DNA of 33,433 nt from Candidatus Zixiibacteriota bacterium. Its GTDB lineage: Bacteria; Zixibacteria; MSB-5A5; JAABVY01. The DNA is taken from NCBI GenBank assembly GCA_014728145.1, contig WJMC01000076.1, positions 1 to 33,433 on the forward strand. The letters run 5' to 3'. How positions within the stretch are numbered: the stretch's first letter is position 1; each line of letters begins with the position of its first letter. This document shows, piece after piece, positions 1-8,444 of this stretch. The notes beneath the pieces were generated by a model. The model was not told the DNA's origin. It ran no database searches and worked only from the letters and a program-made list of their open reading frames with translations. A program made the translations under genes and the position numbers.

Positions 1-291
1 CAGAAATTCTGCCTCAGGCGCCCCGGAGGGACTGTTGACTATTTGTACCTGGCGGTAATAAATCTTCTGGCCCAATGGTGACAGTGCTTTGAATGTGGCC
101 TCTTTGAAGGCGAAACGTGCGGCCAGTGACGGTGCCGGATTCTTTTTGGCAAAACAATAAGCCTGCTCGCGATCGGTATATACCCTCTTCATCGTCGAGC
201 GTTTGAAACGCCTGATCATCTCCTCAAAGCGCACGATTGATTCGATGTCTACGCCGAGGCTGAGGTCCTCTGAAAATGATTGCAGGTCCAT
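1..291 (-). CDS. acpS: Holo-[acyl-carrier-protein] synthase (AcpS-type phosphopantetheinyl transferase), partial
   Basis: The enzyme moves 4'-phosphopantetheine from CoA to a serine of acyl carrier protein, activating it for fatty-acid synthesis in the cytoplasm. I translated 97 residues directly. They contain LGVDIESI near residue 12, then RVYTDREQAYC, and ARFAFKEATFKAL at 58-70. D15 and E64 match the metal-binding Asp and Glu of AcpS (E. coli D9 and E58), with the same spacing of 49. The start ATG has an AGGGGA ribosome site six bases upstream. About a dozen residues precede the GVDI motif, more than in classic AcpS. The C-terminal part lies beyond the left edge. It is divergent from the tricorn-type gene. 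The family is clear; the exact substrate carrier protein is not shown. Confidence 0.88.
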   Translation of the reverse strand, partial: MDLQSFSEDLSLGVDIESIVRFEEMIRRFKRSTMKRVYTDREQAYCFAKKNPAPSLAARFAFKEATFKALSPLGQKIYYRQVQIVNSPSGAPEAEFL

Positions 292-418
292 GCTTTTCCC
301 CTAAATTATATGCTGTTGTAATATAAGTATAGATATTATATTGAGGGCTGTCAATCGAGCGGGGGTATGGCGGTGGAAATTCTTTTCTTTGTGAGATATC
401 ATAAAAGTGGGAGGTCTA

Positions 419-3400
419 ATGGCTAAGATCATAAAATTATCATTCTTTGTAATCATTTTATTGTACCTGGTGAATACCGCCGGTGCCGAAGACAGGCTGT
501 TTCGGTTTCCCGATGTTTCTTCCGACAAGATAGTGTTCAGCTATGCCGGAGACCTGTGGCTGGTACCGATCGAAGGGGGCCAGGCCAGACAACTAACCGG
601 CGACAAAGGGCTGGAGATATTCGCGAGGTTTTCGCCGGATGGCGGCCGGATCGCTTTCACCGGGCAGTACGACGGCAATACCCACGTTTATGTCATCCCG
701 GTCGAAGGTGGTGAGCCAAAACGCCTGACTTATCATCCGGCCATCGCCCGGACTTCGGAGCGGATGGGTCCTGAGCATATCGTCATGGACTGGTCTTTGG
801 ATGGCAAAGATATTCTCTTCCGTTCCCGCAGGCAGGTCTCGGATGTCTGGTCGGGCAAGTTGATGCTGGTTTCGATTGAGGGAGGTCTGCCTCGTGAACT
901 CCCGGTACCAAAAGGCGGTTTCGCCAGCTTTTCTCCCGATCAATCCAAAATAGCCTACTGCCCCAAGTATCGCGATTTTCGTACCTGGAAACGATATAAA
1001 GGCGGCATGGCGCAGGATGTGTATATCTACGATTTGCAGACCTATGACCGTAAAAAACTGACTGACTGGATCGGTACTGACAATATGCCGATGTGGCTCG
1101 GTGATAAAATATATTTCAACTCCGACCGTACCGGCAGATTAAATCTGTATTCTTACAATCCAGAAAGTGAAGAGATTGTCCAGGTTACAGATTTCACTGA
1201 TTACGATGTCCGCTGGCCGTCAATGGGTCCTGATCATATAGTCTTTGAAAATGGCGGATATGTATACCTGTACGATGTTAACACCGGCCAGAGCCGTAAG
1301 ATCGATATCGAGGTTGGATCGGATAAAACAGAGGTCCGTCCGGAGTATCTCAATGTCAGAGATAATATAGTCGATTACAGCCTTTCTCCGGATGGCAAGC
1401 GGGTTGTCATCGGTGCCCGGGGTGACATCTTCACCGTACCGGCTGAGCATGGGGATATCCGCAACCTGACACAAACCAACGGCATTAATGAAAAATACGC
1501 CGTCTGGTCGCCCGATGGAAATAATATCGCCTGTGTCTCAGATAAGACCGGCGAGGAAGAAATCTATATCCTGTCAAGAGAGGATGACTGGCGTGAAATC
1601 CAGCTCACTACGACAGGTAACAACTGGCGGTTTCAACCGCGCTGGTCGCCTGATTCCAAAAAGCTGGCATTTTCCGATTCTGAAACCGGACTTCATATCC
1701 TCGACGTAAACAACCGCGAGATTACTACAGTCGACGAGACGTTCAAGGACAGGATCGGTCATTACCGCTGGTCTCCGGATTCCCGCTGGCTGACCTATGT
1801 CAAACATCCGGATAAAACACGTATCCGTTCGATATTTTTGTATTCGCTCGAAGATAACCAGATCTACCGCCTGACTGATGGTACCACCGATGATTACAAC
1901 CCGGTTTTTGATCCCGATGGAAACTACATCTACTTTATCAGCAAGCGCAGTTTCAACGCTACTACCGGCGATTACGAGTTCGATTTTGTTTACAACCATA
2001 TGGATGGTATTTACGCTATCCTGCTGGATAAGGATAAGCCCTCACCGTTTGCCCCGAGATCCGACGAGGTTGGGGAAAAAGAATATGACGACGACGATGA
2101 TGAAGATGATTGGGATTACAAAGCACCGAATAAAATCAAAATCGACTTGGATGGGATCATGTATCGGCAGGTGTCAATACCGATCGATCCGGGGAGCTAT
2201 TCCAATCTCAAGGCTGTCCCGGGCAGGCTGTTCTATTACTACAACCCGTACCGCGGGCTTTCGGGCAAAAAAGATGACAGTGACCGCAGGCTGATGGTTT
2301 TCGATATGGAAGAGCGTGAAGAGAAGGTCTTTCTCGAAAACCTCAGCGGTTACAATTTCTCTGCCGATTATGAAAAGATTCTGATTAGAGACGGCAATAA
2401 ATATTTCATAAACAAAGCTTCAGCCGACAAGGGCGATAAATCCAGAGGTGTGCTCGATCTGGATGGCCTGGAGATGTATCTCGACCGCAAGGCCGAATAT
2501 GCCCAGATCTTTGATGAATGCTGGCGCCGGATGAGGGATATGTTCTACGACCCCAATATGCACGGTGTCGACTGGCAGGCGATGCATGACCTGTACGCTG
2601 AGCTGGTACCCCACGCTTCTCACCGCTTCGACCTGATTTATATCATCGGCGAGTTAATCGGGGAAGTCGCCTGCTCACATACCTATGTCGGCGGGGGCGA
2701 CTATAACCGCCCGTCGTCGGATCAGGTCGCGCTTCTGGGCGCGGTGATCGAGGCTGATTCTTCAGCAGGCCTGTATCGTATCGGCAGAATCTTCAACAGT
2801 GTCAACTGGGATAAACGTTTGCGGTGTCCTCTGACTGAGCCGGGAGTTGGTATCGAGGAGGGTGAGTACCTGTTCGCTATCGACGGAGAGAACCTGGATG
2901 TTTCCATTAATCCGTACAAGCTTCTGGTCAACAAAGCTGACCGTATGGTTACCCTGACTGTCGGAAAAACTCCTGATCGCGACAGGGCACGGAATGTCAA
3001 AATCGATCCTATCGATAACGAAGCAGGACTTTGGTACCATGACTGGGTCGAACGCAGAAGGGAAATCGTCGACTCTCTTTCCGAGGGCAAGATCGGATAT
3101 ATTCATATACCCGACATGGGTGGTTTCGGGCTCAATATGTTTGCCAAACAATTCTACTACCTCTATAAAAAACAGGGCCTGATCCTCGACGTTCGTTACA
3201 ATGGCGGCGGTTTTGTATCGCAGCTGGTTCTCGATCGATTAAGGCGTGTTGTGGCCGGTATGGGGGCCGGTCGGTTTGACTGGGTGGGAACTTATCCAAG
3301 CGTCGCATTTCATGGACATATGGCCTGCCTGTTAAATGAATTCTCATGTTCCGACGGCGATATTTTCCCGTACTATTTCCGCGAATACGGCCTGGGGCCA

Positions 3401-3694
3401 TTGATCGGTAAACGAAGCTGGGGCGGAGTGATCGGAATCGGTGGTTTTCGACCGCTTACCGACGGCGGTTATCTGTTCGTGCCGGGTGGTGGCAGTTTCA
3501 GCCTCGAGGGTGACTGGACGATGGAGAATGTCGGTGTCTATCCCGACATAGAAATCGAACAGGATCCAAAGCTGGTTATGCAGGGCAGAGATCCGCAACT
3601 TGAAAAAGCGATTGAATACCTGCTCGAGAAAATCAAAACTGAGCCGAAGACATTGCCGGATAAACCGGGTCCACCGGAGCAGCGCAACAGATAA
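419..3694 (+). CDS. Exported tricorn-type serine protease
   Basis: This is a large protein of about 1091 residues in the tricorn protease family (S41), which trims peptides to short oligopeptides. Residues 1-23 are a signal peptide ending near TAGAE, so it acts in the periplasm or outside. Next come repeated beta-propeller (PD40) motifs, e.g. FSPDGGRIAF and WSPDGNNIAC, to about residue 500. A C1 domain, a PDZ-like region around 800-850 and a C-terminal peptidase domain follow. Family catalytic residues are visible: S753-H754 (CSHTY), S978 (CSDGD) and E1036 (ENVGVYPD). A run of acidic residues sits at 555-567. I chose ATG 419 over GTG 407 because GGGAGG (409-414) lies five bases ahead of 419 and would overlap the earlier start. 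It is intact; the family call is firm and the natural substrates are unknown. Confidence 0.93.
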   Translation: MAKIIKLSFFVIILLYLVNTAGAEDRLFRFPDVSSDKIVFSYAGDLWLVPIEGGQARQLTGDKGLEIFARFSPDGGRIAFTGQYDGNTHVYVIPVEGGEPKRLTYHPAIARTSERMGPEHIVMDWSLDGKDILFRSRRQVSDVWSGKLMLVSIEGGLPRELPVPKGGFASFSPDQSKIAYCPKYRDFRTWKRYKGGMAQDVYIYDLQTYDRKKLTDWIGTDNMPMWLGDKIYFNSDRTGRLNLYSYNPESEEIVQVTDFTDYDVRWPSMGPDHIVFENGGYVYLYDVNTGQSRKIDIEVGSDKTEVRPEYLNVRDNIVDYSLSPDGKRVVIGARGDIFTVPAEHGDIRNLTQTNGINEKYAVWSPDGNNIACVSDKTGEEEIYILSREDDWREIQLTTTGNNWRFQPRWSPDSKKLAFSDSETGLHILDVNNREITTVDETFKDRIGHYRWSPDSRWLTYVKHPDKTRIRSIFLYSLEDNQIYRLTDGTTDDYNPVFDPDGNYIYFISKRSFNATTGDYEFDFVYNHMDGIYAILLDKDKPSPFAPRSDEVGEKEYDDDDDEDDWDYKAPNKIKIDLDGIMYRQVSIPIDPGSYSNLKAVPGRLFYYYNPYRGLSGKKDDSDRRLMVFDMEEREEKVFLENLSGYNFSADYEKILIRDGNKYFINKASADKGDKSRGVLDLDGLEMYLDRKAEYAQIFDECWRRMRDMFYDPNMHGVDWQAMHDLYAELVPHASHRFDLIYIIGELIGEVACSHTYVGGGDYNRPSSDQVALLGAVIEADSSAGLYRIGRIFNSVNWDKRLRCPLTEPGVGIEEGEYLFAIDGENLDVSINPYKLLVNKADRMVTLTVGKTPDRDRARNVKIDPIDNEAGLWYHDWVERRREIVDSLSEGKIGYIHIPDMGGFGLNMFAKQFYYLYKKQGLILDVRYNGGGFVSQLVLDRLRRVVAGMGAGRFDWVGTYPSVAFHGHMACLLNEFSCSDGDIFPYYFREYGLGPLIGKRSWGGVIGIGGFRPLTDGGYLFVPGGGSFSLEGDWTMENVGVYPDIEIEQDPKLVMQGRDPQLEKAIEYLLEKIKTEPKTLPDKPGPPEQRNR

Positions 3695-3707
3695 AAGAGT
3701 CTGATTA

Positions 3708-5405
3708 TCAGTTCAAGACGCAGGGTGGATTTCCATTGCGGAAGATGTAATTAATCAGAAAGATTATGTCGACCAGGTTAACCTTCCCGTCGCAATCAGG
3801 ATCACCGTTGGCAAGCGGATATGGCGAGGGACCGTCGTTAAAGATATAGTTGATCAGGTAGACCGGGTCGGTAGTGTTGATATCCCCGGAACCATCGCAA
3901 TCACCCGGATACGGCTCCGGTTCGCCTATTATTACAGTATAGGTCCTCGTGTCGCTACGGGGTGGATTGGATGAATCGGTTACTTTCAGGCTGAAAGTGT
4001 ATGAGGTCGCGTAAGTCGGCTGACCGCTCAAAGTCAAAGTGTCGCCGTATCGAAAAGACAACCCATAGGGTAACTGGCCCGATATTCGCTCCCATGTCAA
4101 TGGCAACTCGCCGTTGGTGGCGCAAAATGACTGCGTGTAATCCCTGCGGACTTTGCCGGATATCGCGGAATCGGTAATGATCACCATTTCACCTGCAAAG
4201 ACTTTCAGGAAATTACGCCAGCTCGTCCGTGACAGATCAACCTGGGATTCGTATTGGTCGATATCGCTGTGAGCCGAGTAATTTTTCGGAAACCAGATAG
4301 TGCAACCGTAGCCGTCAGTGTAGTTGGCGGTTTTGCTGTTTATAAAAGATGAGTCGATTGCATCGACAAGGTTAAGAGCGACGCTTCGTACCTCAGATGG
4401 AAGAGATTGGTTAATTGCCAGTGCCTGGGCAAAATTGTAGAGTTCATAGTTTGGTGTGGAGTAGGACGGGCTGTTGCGCCGTTCGATTTTTATAATAGAA
4501 TCATGTTCGTTGAAGTGATTTGACAGGACGGAATTGAATGAATCGAAAGCCGGCATGAAGTGATCGACCATGACATTCAGGTCGACAGCGGCCTGCGTGT
4601 TACAGCATCCGACATCCTGGCCATACCATTCATAGTAAAACTGCACAATCTGGCCAGCCAGTTCGCGCGGGGTCATGTCCGGATTGCTCTTCAGGTTTAC
4701 GAACGGTCCCTCATAATCCCAGCCGTCGAACGGCTCGTTATCCGGTGATGCGATACTAATATCAGCCGAGTAGCGTGCCTGGTAGTGCGTCTCGAATTGT
4801 CCACCCAGGCAGACGTCGTGCCCCACGATATCGATTTTTTTGCCGGCCGCGGCTCGCCCGGATGCCATCACTTGTTTGAATTCAGCCAGATCAATGTAAT
4901 CGTCGGGATTGCCCCCGTTGTCGTCCCAGCACTCTCCCTTCATTACGAAATCATCCCCGCTTTTGAAAATCCCGGAACCGTGATCCCAGATGGAAAGCAG
5001 GTAATGCTCCGCCGGATAATTCTGGATCGACCAAACCAAAAAATCCTGCAGGGTTTCCGGATTGCCCATATCTTCTTCGGAGGCCAGCCAGCCAGCCTGA
5101 TTGTCGATAATCGGTGAGATAATATTATTATCATCGCCTGCGGGCAGGCCGGAGCTGTCATGGGTTACATAATAGAGGTGAGTGTCGTCTACTCCCCAGC
5201 GGTCGAGCAGGTAGATGATATTGATGTTTTCATCCGAACCTGACAGTTCCAGTTCATTCAGGTCGTTAACGCCCGCCATGTCGAGGTTGTTATCGGCACA
5301 GCAATATACCATGATGGTCCATTTTTTGGTCGATTCCGCATTGAGAGACATCGAAAAAAGAATAAAAAGGGAGATGATAAAACCCGTCAACAGTTTTGAT
5401 TTCAT
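3708..5405 (-). CDS. Secreted clostripain-like (C11) cysteine protease with Ig-like domain and C-terminal dockerin
   Basis: A 565-residue predicted secreted peptidase of family C11. It has a signal peptide (about 1-24), then WTIMVYCCADNNLD, a catalytic His in IWDHGSGI (H142) and a catalytic Cys in HDVCLGGQFE (C199). The usual C11 strands surround these. Residues about 430-495 look like a putative Ig (He_PIG) domain: LPLTWERISGQLPYGLSF followed by a TFSLKVTDS strand. The last 65 residues form a type I dockerin with two calcium-loop repeats, GDCDGSGDIN (501-510) and GDPDCDGKVN (534-543), each followed by an LINYIF helix. Such dockerins are common in this kind of genome without cellulosomes, so here it may be a calcium-stabilised anchor (inference). 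It ends 13 bases from the convergent tricorn gene. Upstream of the start only a weak AGGTAG site is seen. Confidence 0.9.
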   Translation of the reverse strand: MKSKLLTGFIISLFILFSMSLNAESTKKWTIMVYCCADNNLDMAGVNDLNELELSGSDENINIIYLLDRWGVDDTHLYYVTHDSSGLPAGDDNNIISPIIDNQAGWLASEEDMGNPETLQDFLVWSIQNYPAEHYLLSIWDHGSGIFKSGDDFVMKGECWDDNGGNPDDYIDLAEFKQVMASGRAAAGKKIDIVGHDVCLGGQFETHYQARYSADISIASPDNEPFDGWDYEGPFVNLKSNPDMTPRELAGQIVQFYYEWYGQDVGCCNTQAAVDLNVMVDHFMPAFDSFNSVLSNHFNEHDSIIKIERRNSPSYSTPNYELYNFAQALAINQSLPSEVRSVALNLVDAIDSSFINSKTANYTDGYGCTIWFPKNYSAHSDIDQYESQVDLSRTSWRNFLKVFAGEMVIITDSAISGKVRRDYTQSFCATNGELPLTWERISGQLPYGLSFRYGDTLTLSGQPTYATSYTFSLKVTDSSNPPRSDTRTYTVIIGEPEPYPGDCDGSGDINTTDPVYLINYIFNDGPSPYPLANGDPDCDGKVNLVDIIFLINYIFRNGNPPCVLN

Positions 5406-5507
5406 GATATTCTACCTGCAGTTTTAAAATACTATACGCAAGACCGCATTGATTCTTTAAAATCAAGGTAGCGTGAGTCCGGATTTTGTCAAGAAATATC
5501 CCATACG

Positions 5508-5539
5508 AAAAAGCGGGCCGGAGGATCGGCCCGCTTTTT
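5508..5539 (-). terminator. Strong hairpin terminator after the VWA gene
   Basis: A perfect 13-bp inverted repeat, AAAAAGCGGGCCG with its complement, encloses a 6-base loop (5521-5526). Read on the minus strand the stem ends in five Ts. It lies 35 bases past the VWA gene stop and before the C11 protease gene, so it probably separates the two transcripts. Because it has A and T runs on both sides it could work in either direction. Confidence 0.85.
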
Positions 5540-5574
5540 GCACGGCTGAATAGTAGAGAAAGAAAAGGGTAGGA

Positions 5575-7614
5575 TCAGTCTTCACCTGATGTCAGGAGTT
5601 CTTTGGCGTCCCACAGCTTTTTAGTCCTGCTTACCATGGCGGTGAATTCGATGATGTCATCATCACCCGGCTTATCACTGCCGAGCTTTTGTACCACCGG
5701 AAGAAGATCATCCAGGCTTTCGCCTTTGGCCCAGTAGGATTCGCGCAGAATTTCAGCAAACTGGGCGGCACAGGCGGACAACCTGAAATCGACCGATCTA
5801 TTTTCAAATGTTGAGGAGATATCTTCACGCTTGAGCGGGAAACTGAGTTCGCTCACTTCGTCGTTAAATTCGGGATCCTTGTGACGGATGAAGACAGTCG
5901 CGTACTTTCCACGAGCGCCCTCCCTGAACTTGATTTCATAGAGTGCGGTGACATCATGGCCGGCCCCGATTTCTCCGCCATCCTCTTTGTCATCGCGGAA
6001 TTTATCATCTTCGACATCGCGATTTTCATAGCCCAAAAGCCTGTAACTGAGCACTTTTTCAGGATCGAAATCGACCTGTATTTTAACGTCCTTGGCGATC
6101 ACCTGAAGTGTGCCAGTCAGGTTTTCCATGAAGACCCGGCGGGCTTGCTGGAGGTTGTCGACATAGGCAAAATGGCCGTTGCCCTTGTCGCCCAGCTTCT
6201 CCATCAGGACATCGTTGTAGTTATTCATACCGAAGCCTACCGTAGTCAGGGTGATGCCCTGTTCGACATACTTTTTGATCTCGGCCAAAATCTGGTCCGG
6301 CCCGGTCGCGCCGACATTGGCGACACCGTCGGAGCAAAGGATGATGCGGTTGATTGCGCCTTTTTTGAAATTTTCGGAAGCCATCTGGTAACCGATCTTG
6401 AGACCTTCTTCGGCGAAGGTCGATCCGGCGGGCCTCAAACCGTCTATCGCCAGCAGGATTTCGGCTTTATCTTTGATCGAGGTGTGGTCCAGGATCTTTC
6501 GCCCCCGGTTGGCGTAAACGGCGATCCCGACTTTGTCATCTTCACGCAGGTTATCAACCAGGATCCTGAGAGCTTTTTTGACCAGGCCGAGACGGGTATC
6601 AATGCCCATCGAGCCGGATACATCGATTACGAATGTCAGTACTGCCGGTTTACGATCTTGCGTATCTATTTCCTGTCCCTTGATACCGATTCTGACCAGG
6701 TCGCAATTCTGACCGAAATACGATGGCGCGCCTTCGGTATAGGCCTTGAATCGGTCACGAGTCGGAGCCGGATAATCGTAATTAAAGAAATTCACGAACT
6801 CTTCAACCCGGACAGCATCAGCAGGCGGCAGGTGACCGCGGTCGATATATCCACGGGTTACGCTGTATGAGGCATCGTCGACATCGATTGCGAAAGTCGA
6901 ATAGCGGTCATCATCCGTAAAAACAAAGGGATTCACTCCATGATGTTTAAAGAAAGCTCCCGAATAGGGCTCGCCATTTGGGGGTGTGGTACCGCCATGG
7001 GGAAGCCATTGCCCCATGGGCGGAGCAGGCGAGAGGCGGGGACTGAAACTTTTCCTCTCCACACCATCAACTTGATAACTTATTTCTCCCGTTCTGCCAC
7101 CCCTGATATGTATCTCACCATTGCTGTTGACTGTTCCAGTTTGTGATTGTAATAGTTTATCGATATTATCAATCTGCGTTTTCTCGATTTCATCTGCTGT
7201 TACAGAACGGATATTCTGAACTTCACCGAGCTTGATTTCAGATCTTTCCGCGGTGACGACTGTTTCAGCGGACTGAAGTATAGTTTCCTCTAATTTCAAA
7301 ATCCCCAGATTATAGGTGTCGTCCACTTTTAGCATCAGGTCTTTGATAGTTAGTTTTTTGTATCCTATGAAACGGATAACGAGATCGTATTTTCCGGGCG
7401 GAACGTTCAAAATAATGAAACTGCCGTCGGGTTTCGTCATAGTGCCAATTTTGGTACCCTCGATAACGACAGCTACCCCGGGAAGTGCTTCACCACTTTT
7501 TGCTTCAAACACTTTACCGATAATTTTACCGGTGGAACCTGCGTTGATGCTCGAAAGTGTGCCGAAAATCAGCATCAGGATCAAAATGGGTATAAGAATC
7601 CTTGTAACAGACAT
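5575..7614 (-). CDS. VWA-domain protein (YfbK-like) with N-terminal TonB-receptor-like regulatory and plug region
   Basis: A 679-residue exported protein. Residues 1-25 are a signal peptide. Residues 27-110 form a carboxypeptidase-regulatory-like beta-sandwich (GKIIGKVFEAKSGEALPGV). Residues about 135-185 resemble the start of a TonB plug, with IHIRGGRTGEISYQVDGV at 168-185. A linker leads to a YfbK-type region (STFAIDVDDASYSVTR at 239-254, then VRVEEFVNFF). A von Willebrand A domain follows, with a complete metal site: D331-x-S333-x-S335, T399 and D429. The C-terminal part resembles the extension found in YfbK relatives. VWA domains bind proteins through a metal ion; the partner is unknown. 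No outer-membrane barrel is present. A GGAGG ribosome site precedes ATG 7614. The domain calls are firm; the role is open. Confidence 0.9.
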   Translation of the reverse strand: MSVTRILIPILILMLIFGTLSSINAGSTGKIIGKVFEAKSGEALPGVAVVIEGTKIGTMTKPDGSFIILNVPPGKYDLVIRFIGYKKLTIKDLMLKVDDTYNLGILKLEETILQSAETVVTAERSEIKLGEVQNIRSVTADEIEKTQIDNIDKLLQSQTGTVNSNGEIHIRGGRTGEISYQVDGVERKSFSPRLSPAPPMGQWLPHGGTTPPNGEPYSGAFFKHHGVNPFVFTDDDRYSTFAIDVDDASYSVTRGYIDRGHLPPADAVRVEEFVNFFNYDYPAPTRDRFKAYTEGAPSYFGQNCDLVRIGIKGQEIDTQDRKPAVLTFVIDVSGSMGIDTRLGLVKKALRILVDNLREDDKVGIAVYANRGRKILDHTSIKDKAEILLAIDGLRPAGSTFAEEGLKIGYQMASENFKKGAINRIILCSDGVANVGATGPDQILAEIKKYVEQGITLTTVGFGMNNYNDVLMEKLGDKGNGHFAYVDNLQQARRVFMENLTGTLQVIAKDVKIQVDFDPEKVLSYRLLGYENRDVEDDKFRDDKEDGGEIGAGHDVTALYEIKFREGARGKYATVFIRHKDPEFNDEVSELSFPLKREDISSTFENRSVDFRLSACAAQFAEILRESYWAKGESLDDLLPVVQKLGSDKPGDDDIIEFTAMVSRTKKLWDAKELLTSGED

Positions 7615-7746
7615 GACTGCCTCCTGTGATAATTGTGATTGAATTGTCTTTTTTTTCAGGCTTCTGCGGGCTTTACACTACAGACGCACGCTTTATTCCC
7701 GACGTTTAAAAGAAATAGTTCGGCATAGCAGTAACAGATTTTTAAC

Positions 7747-7775
7747 TTGACTTAACCATAAGAGGGGCAAATATT
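7747..7775 (+). promoter_or_regulatory. Possible sigma-70-type promoter for the phosphatidyltransferase gene
   Basis: TTGACT (7747-7752), a 17-base spacer and AATATT (7770-7775) lie 36 bases before ATG 7812. The match is five of six and four of six to the classic boxes. Promoter rules for this lineage are not known, so this is tentative. Confidence 0.3.
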
Positions 7776-7811
7776 TAACCTGAGATATATTTCGTTGAGA
7801 TTTTTACAATA

Positions 7812-8444
7812 ATGGCTGACATAAAACTAAAACATTTCTTCTGGATTCCTAACCTGTTCTCTTTAATCAGGTTTGTATTGGTTGTCCCGATCTGGATTCT
7901 GCTTCAGAAAAGCGATCAGACTTCGAATATATTACTTCTGGCGATTGTCGGGTTCGCGATTTTGAGCGACTGGCTGGATGGTTTTTTTGCCCGGGTTCTT
8001 GACCAGAAATCAGACCTCGGACGACTGCTGGATCCATTGGCGGATAAATTTCTGATGGTGGCTGGTTTAGTCGGGTTCGTTATTTACCGGGAATTCCCGC
8101 TGGCTTTGCTGTTGCTTTTAGCATACCGGGATTTTCTGATTGCAATCGGGGGGATATTGATCGCCCGCAAATCAGGTGAAATCACTGAATCCAATTTCTG
8201 GGGCAAGGCCAATACTACGGTTGTCTCGGTGGCGGGATTTTTCTTTTTACTTATTCCCGACTGGATCGGCACACAGGTTTTACTGGTTTTGTCGTATATA
8301 TCTATCCTGATATCCGGGACCAGCTATCTGCTCGCCGGAATCCGCAAACTTGCTGTCAGGAAAAGCATTCTACCCCCTGTAGTGATCGCCTGTGGAATAC
8401 CGGTGGTATTGATTCTCTATTTCTTCAGGTACAGCCTGCTCTGA
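7812..8444 (+). CDS. CDP-alcohol phosphatidyltransferase (PgsA-like)
   Basis: A 210-residue integral membrane enzyme that exchanges CMP on a CDP-lipid for an alcohol. The likely role is phosphatidylglycerophosphate synthesis, but other alcohol acceptors are possible. The full family signature is present at residues 53-78: D53-x2-D56-G57-x2-A60-R61-x8-G70-x3-D74-x3-D78, whose aspartates bind the metals and the CDP group. The N-terminus WIPNLFSLIRFVLVVPIWIL is typical of PgsA (PNLLTLxRxxL). Several more hydrophobic helices follow, to about residue 208. No strong ribosome site is seen ahead of the ATG. Its stop directly abuts the stop of the convergent gamma-glutamyltransferase gene. The family is certain; the PgsA assignment is probable only. 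Confidence 0.88.
   Translation: MADIKLKHFFWIPNLFSLIRFVLVVPIWILLQKSDQTSNILLLAIVGFAILSDWLDGFFARVLDQKSDLGRLLDPLADKFLMVAGLVGFVIYREFPLALLLLLAYRDFLIAIGGILIARKSGEITESNFWGKANTTVVSVAGFFFLLIPDWIGTQVLLVLSYISILISGTSYLLAGIRKLAVRKSILPPVVIACGIPVVLILYFFRYSLL

Noticed and set aside
3708-3920. Dockerin as evidence of a cellulosome
   Set aside because: No cohesin, scaffoldin or carbohydrate enzyme gene is present in the window.
5881-6870. A 329-codon plus-strand open frame inside the VWA gene
   Set aside because: It is antisense to a gene whose domains are all recognisable, and it has no ribosome site or recognisable protein motif.
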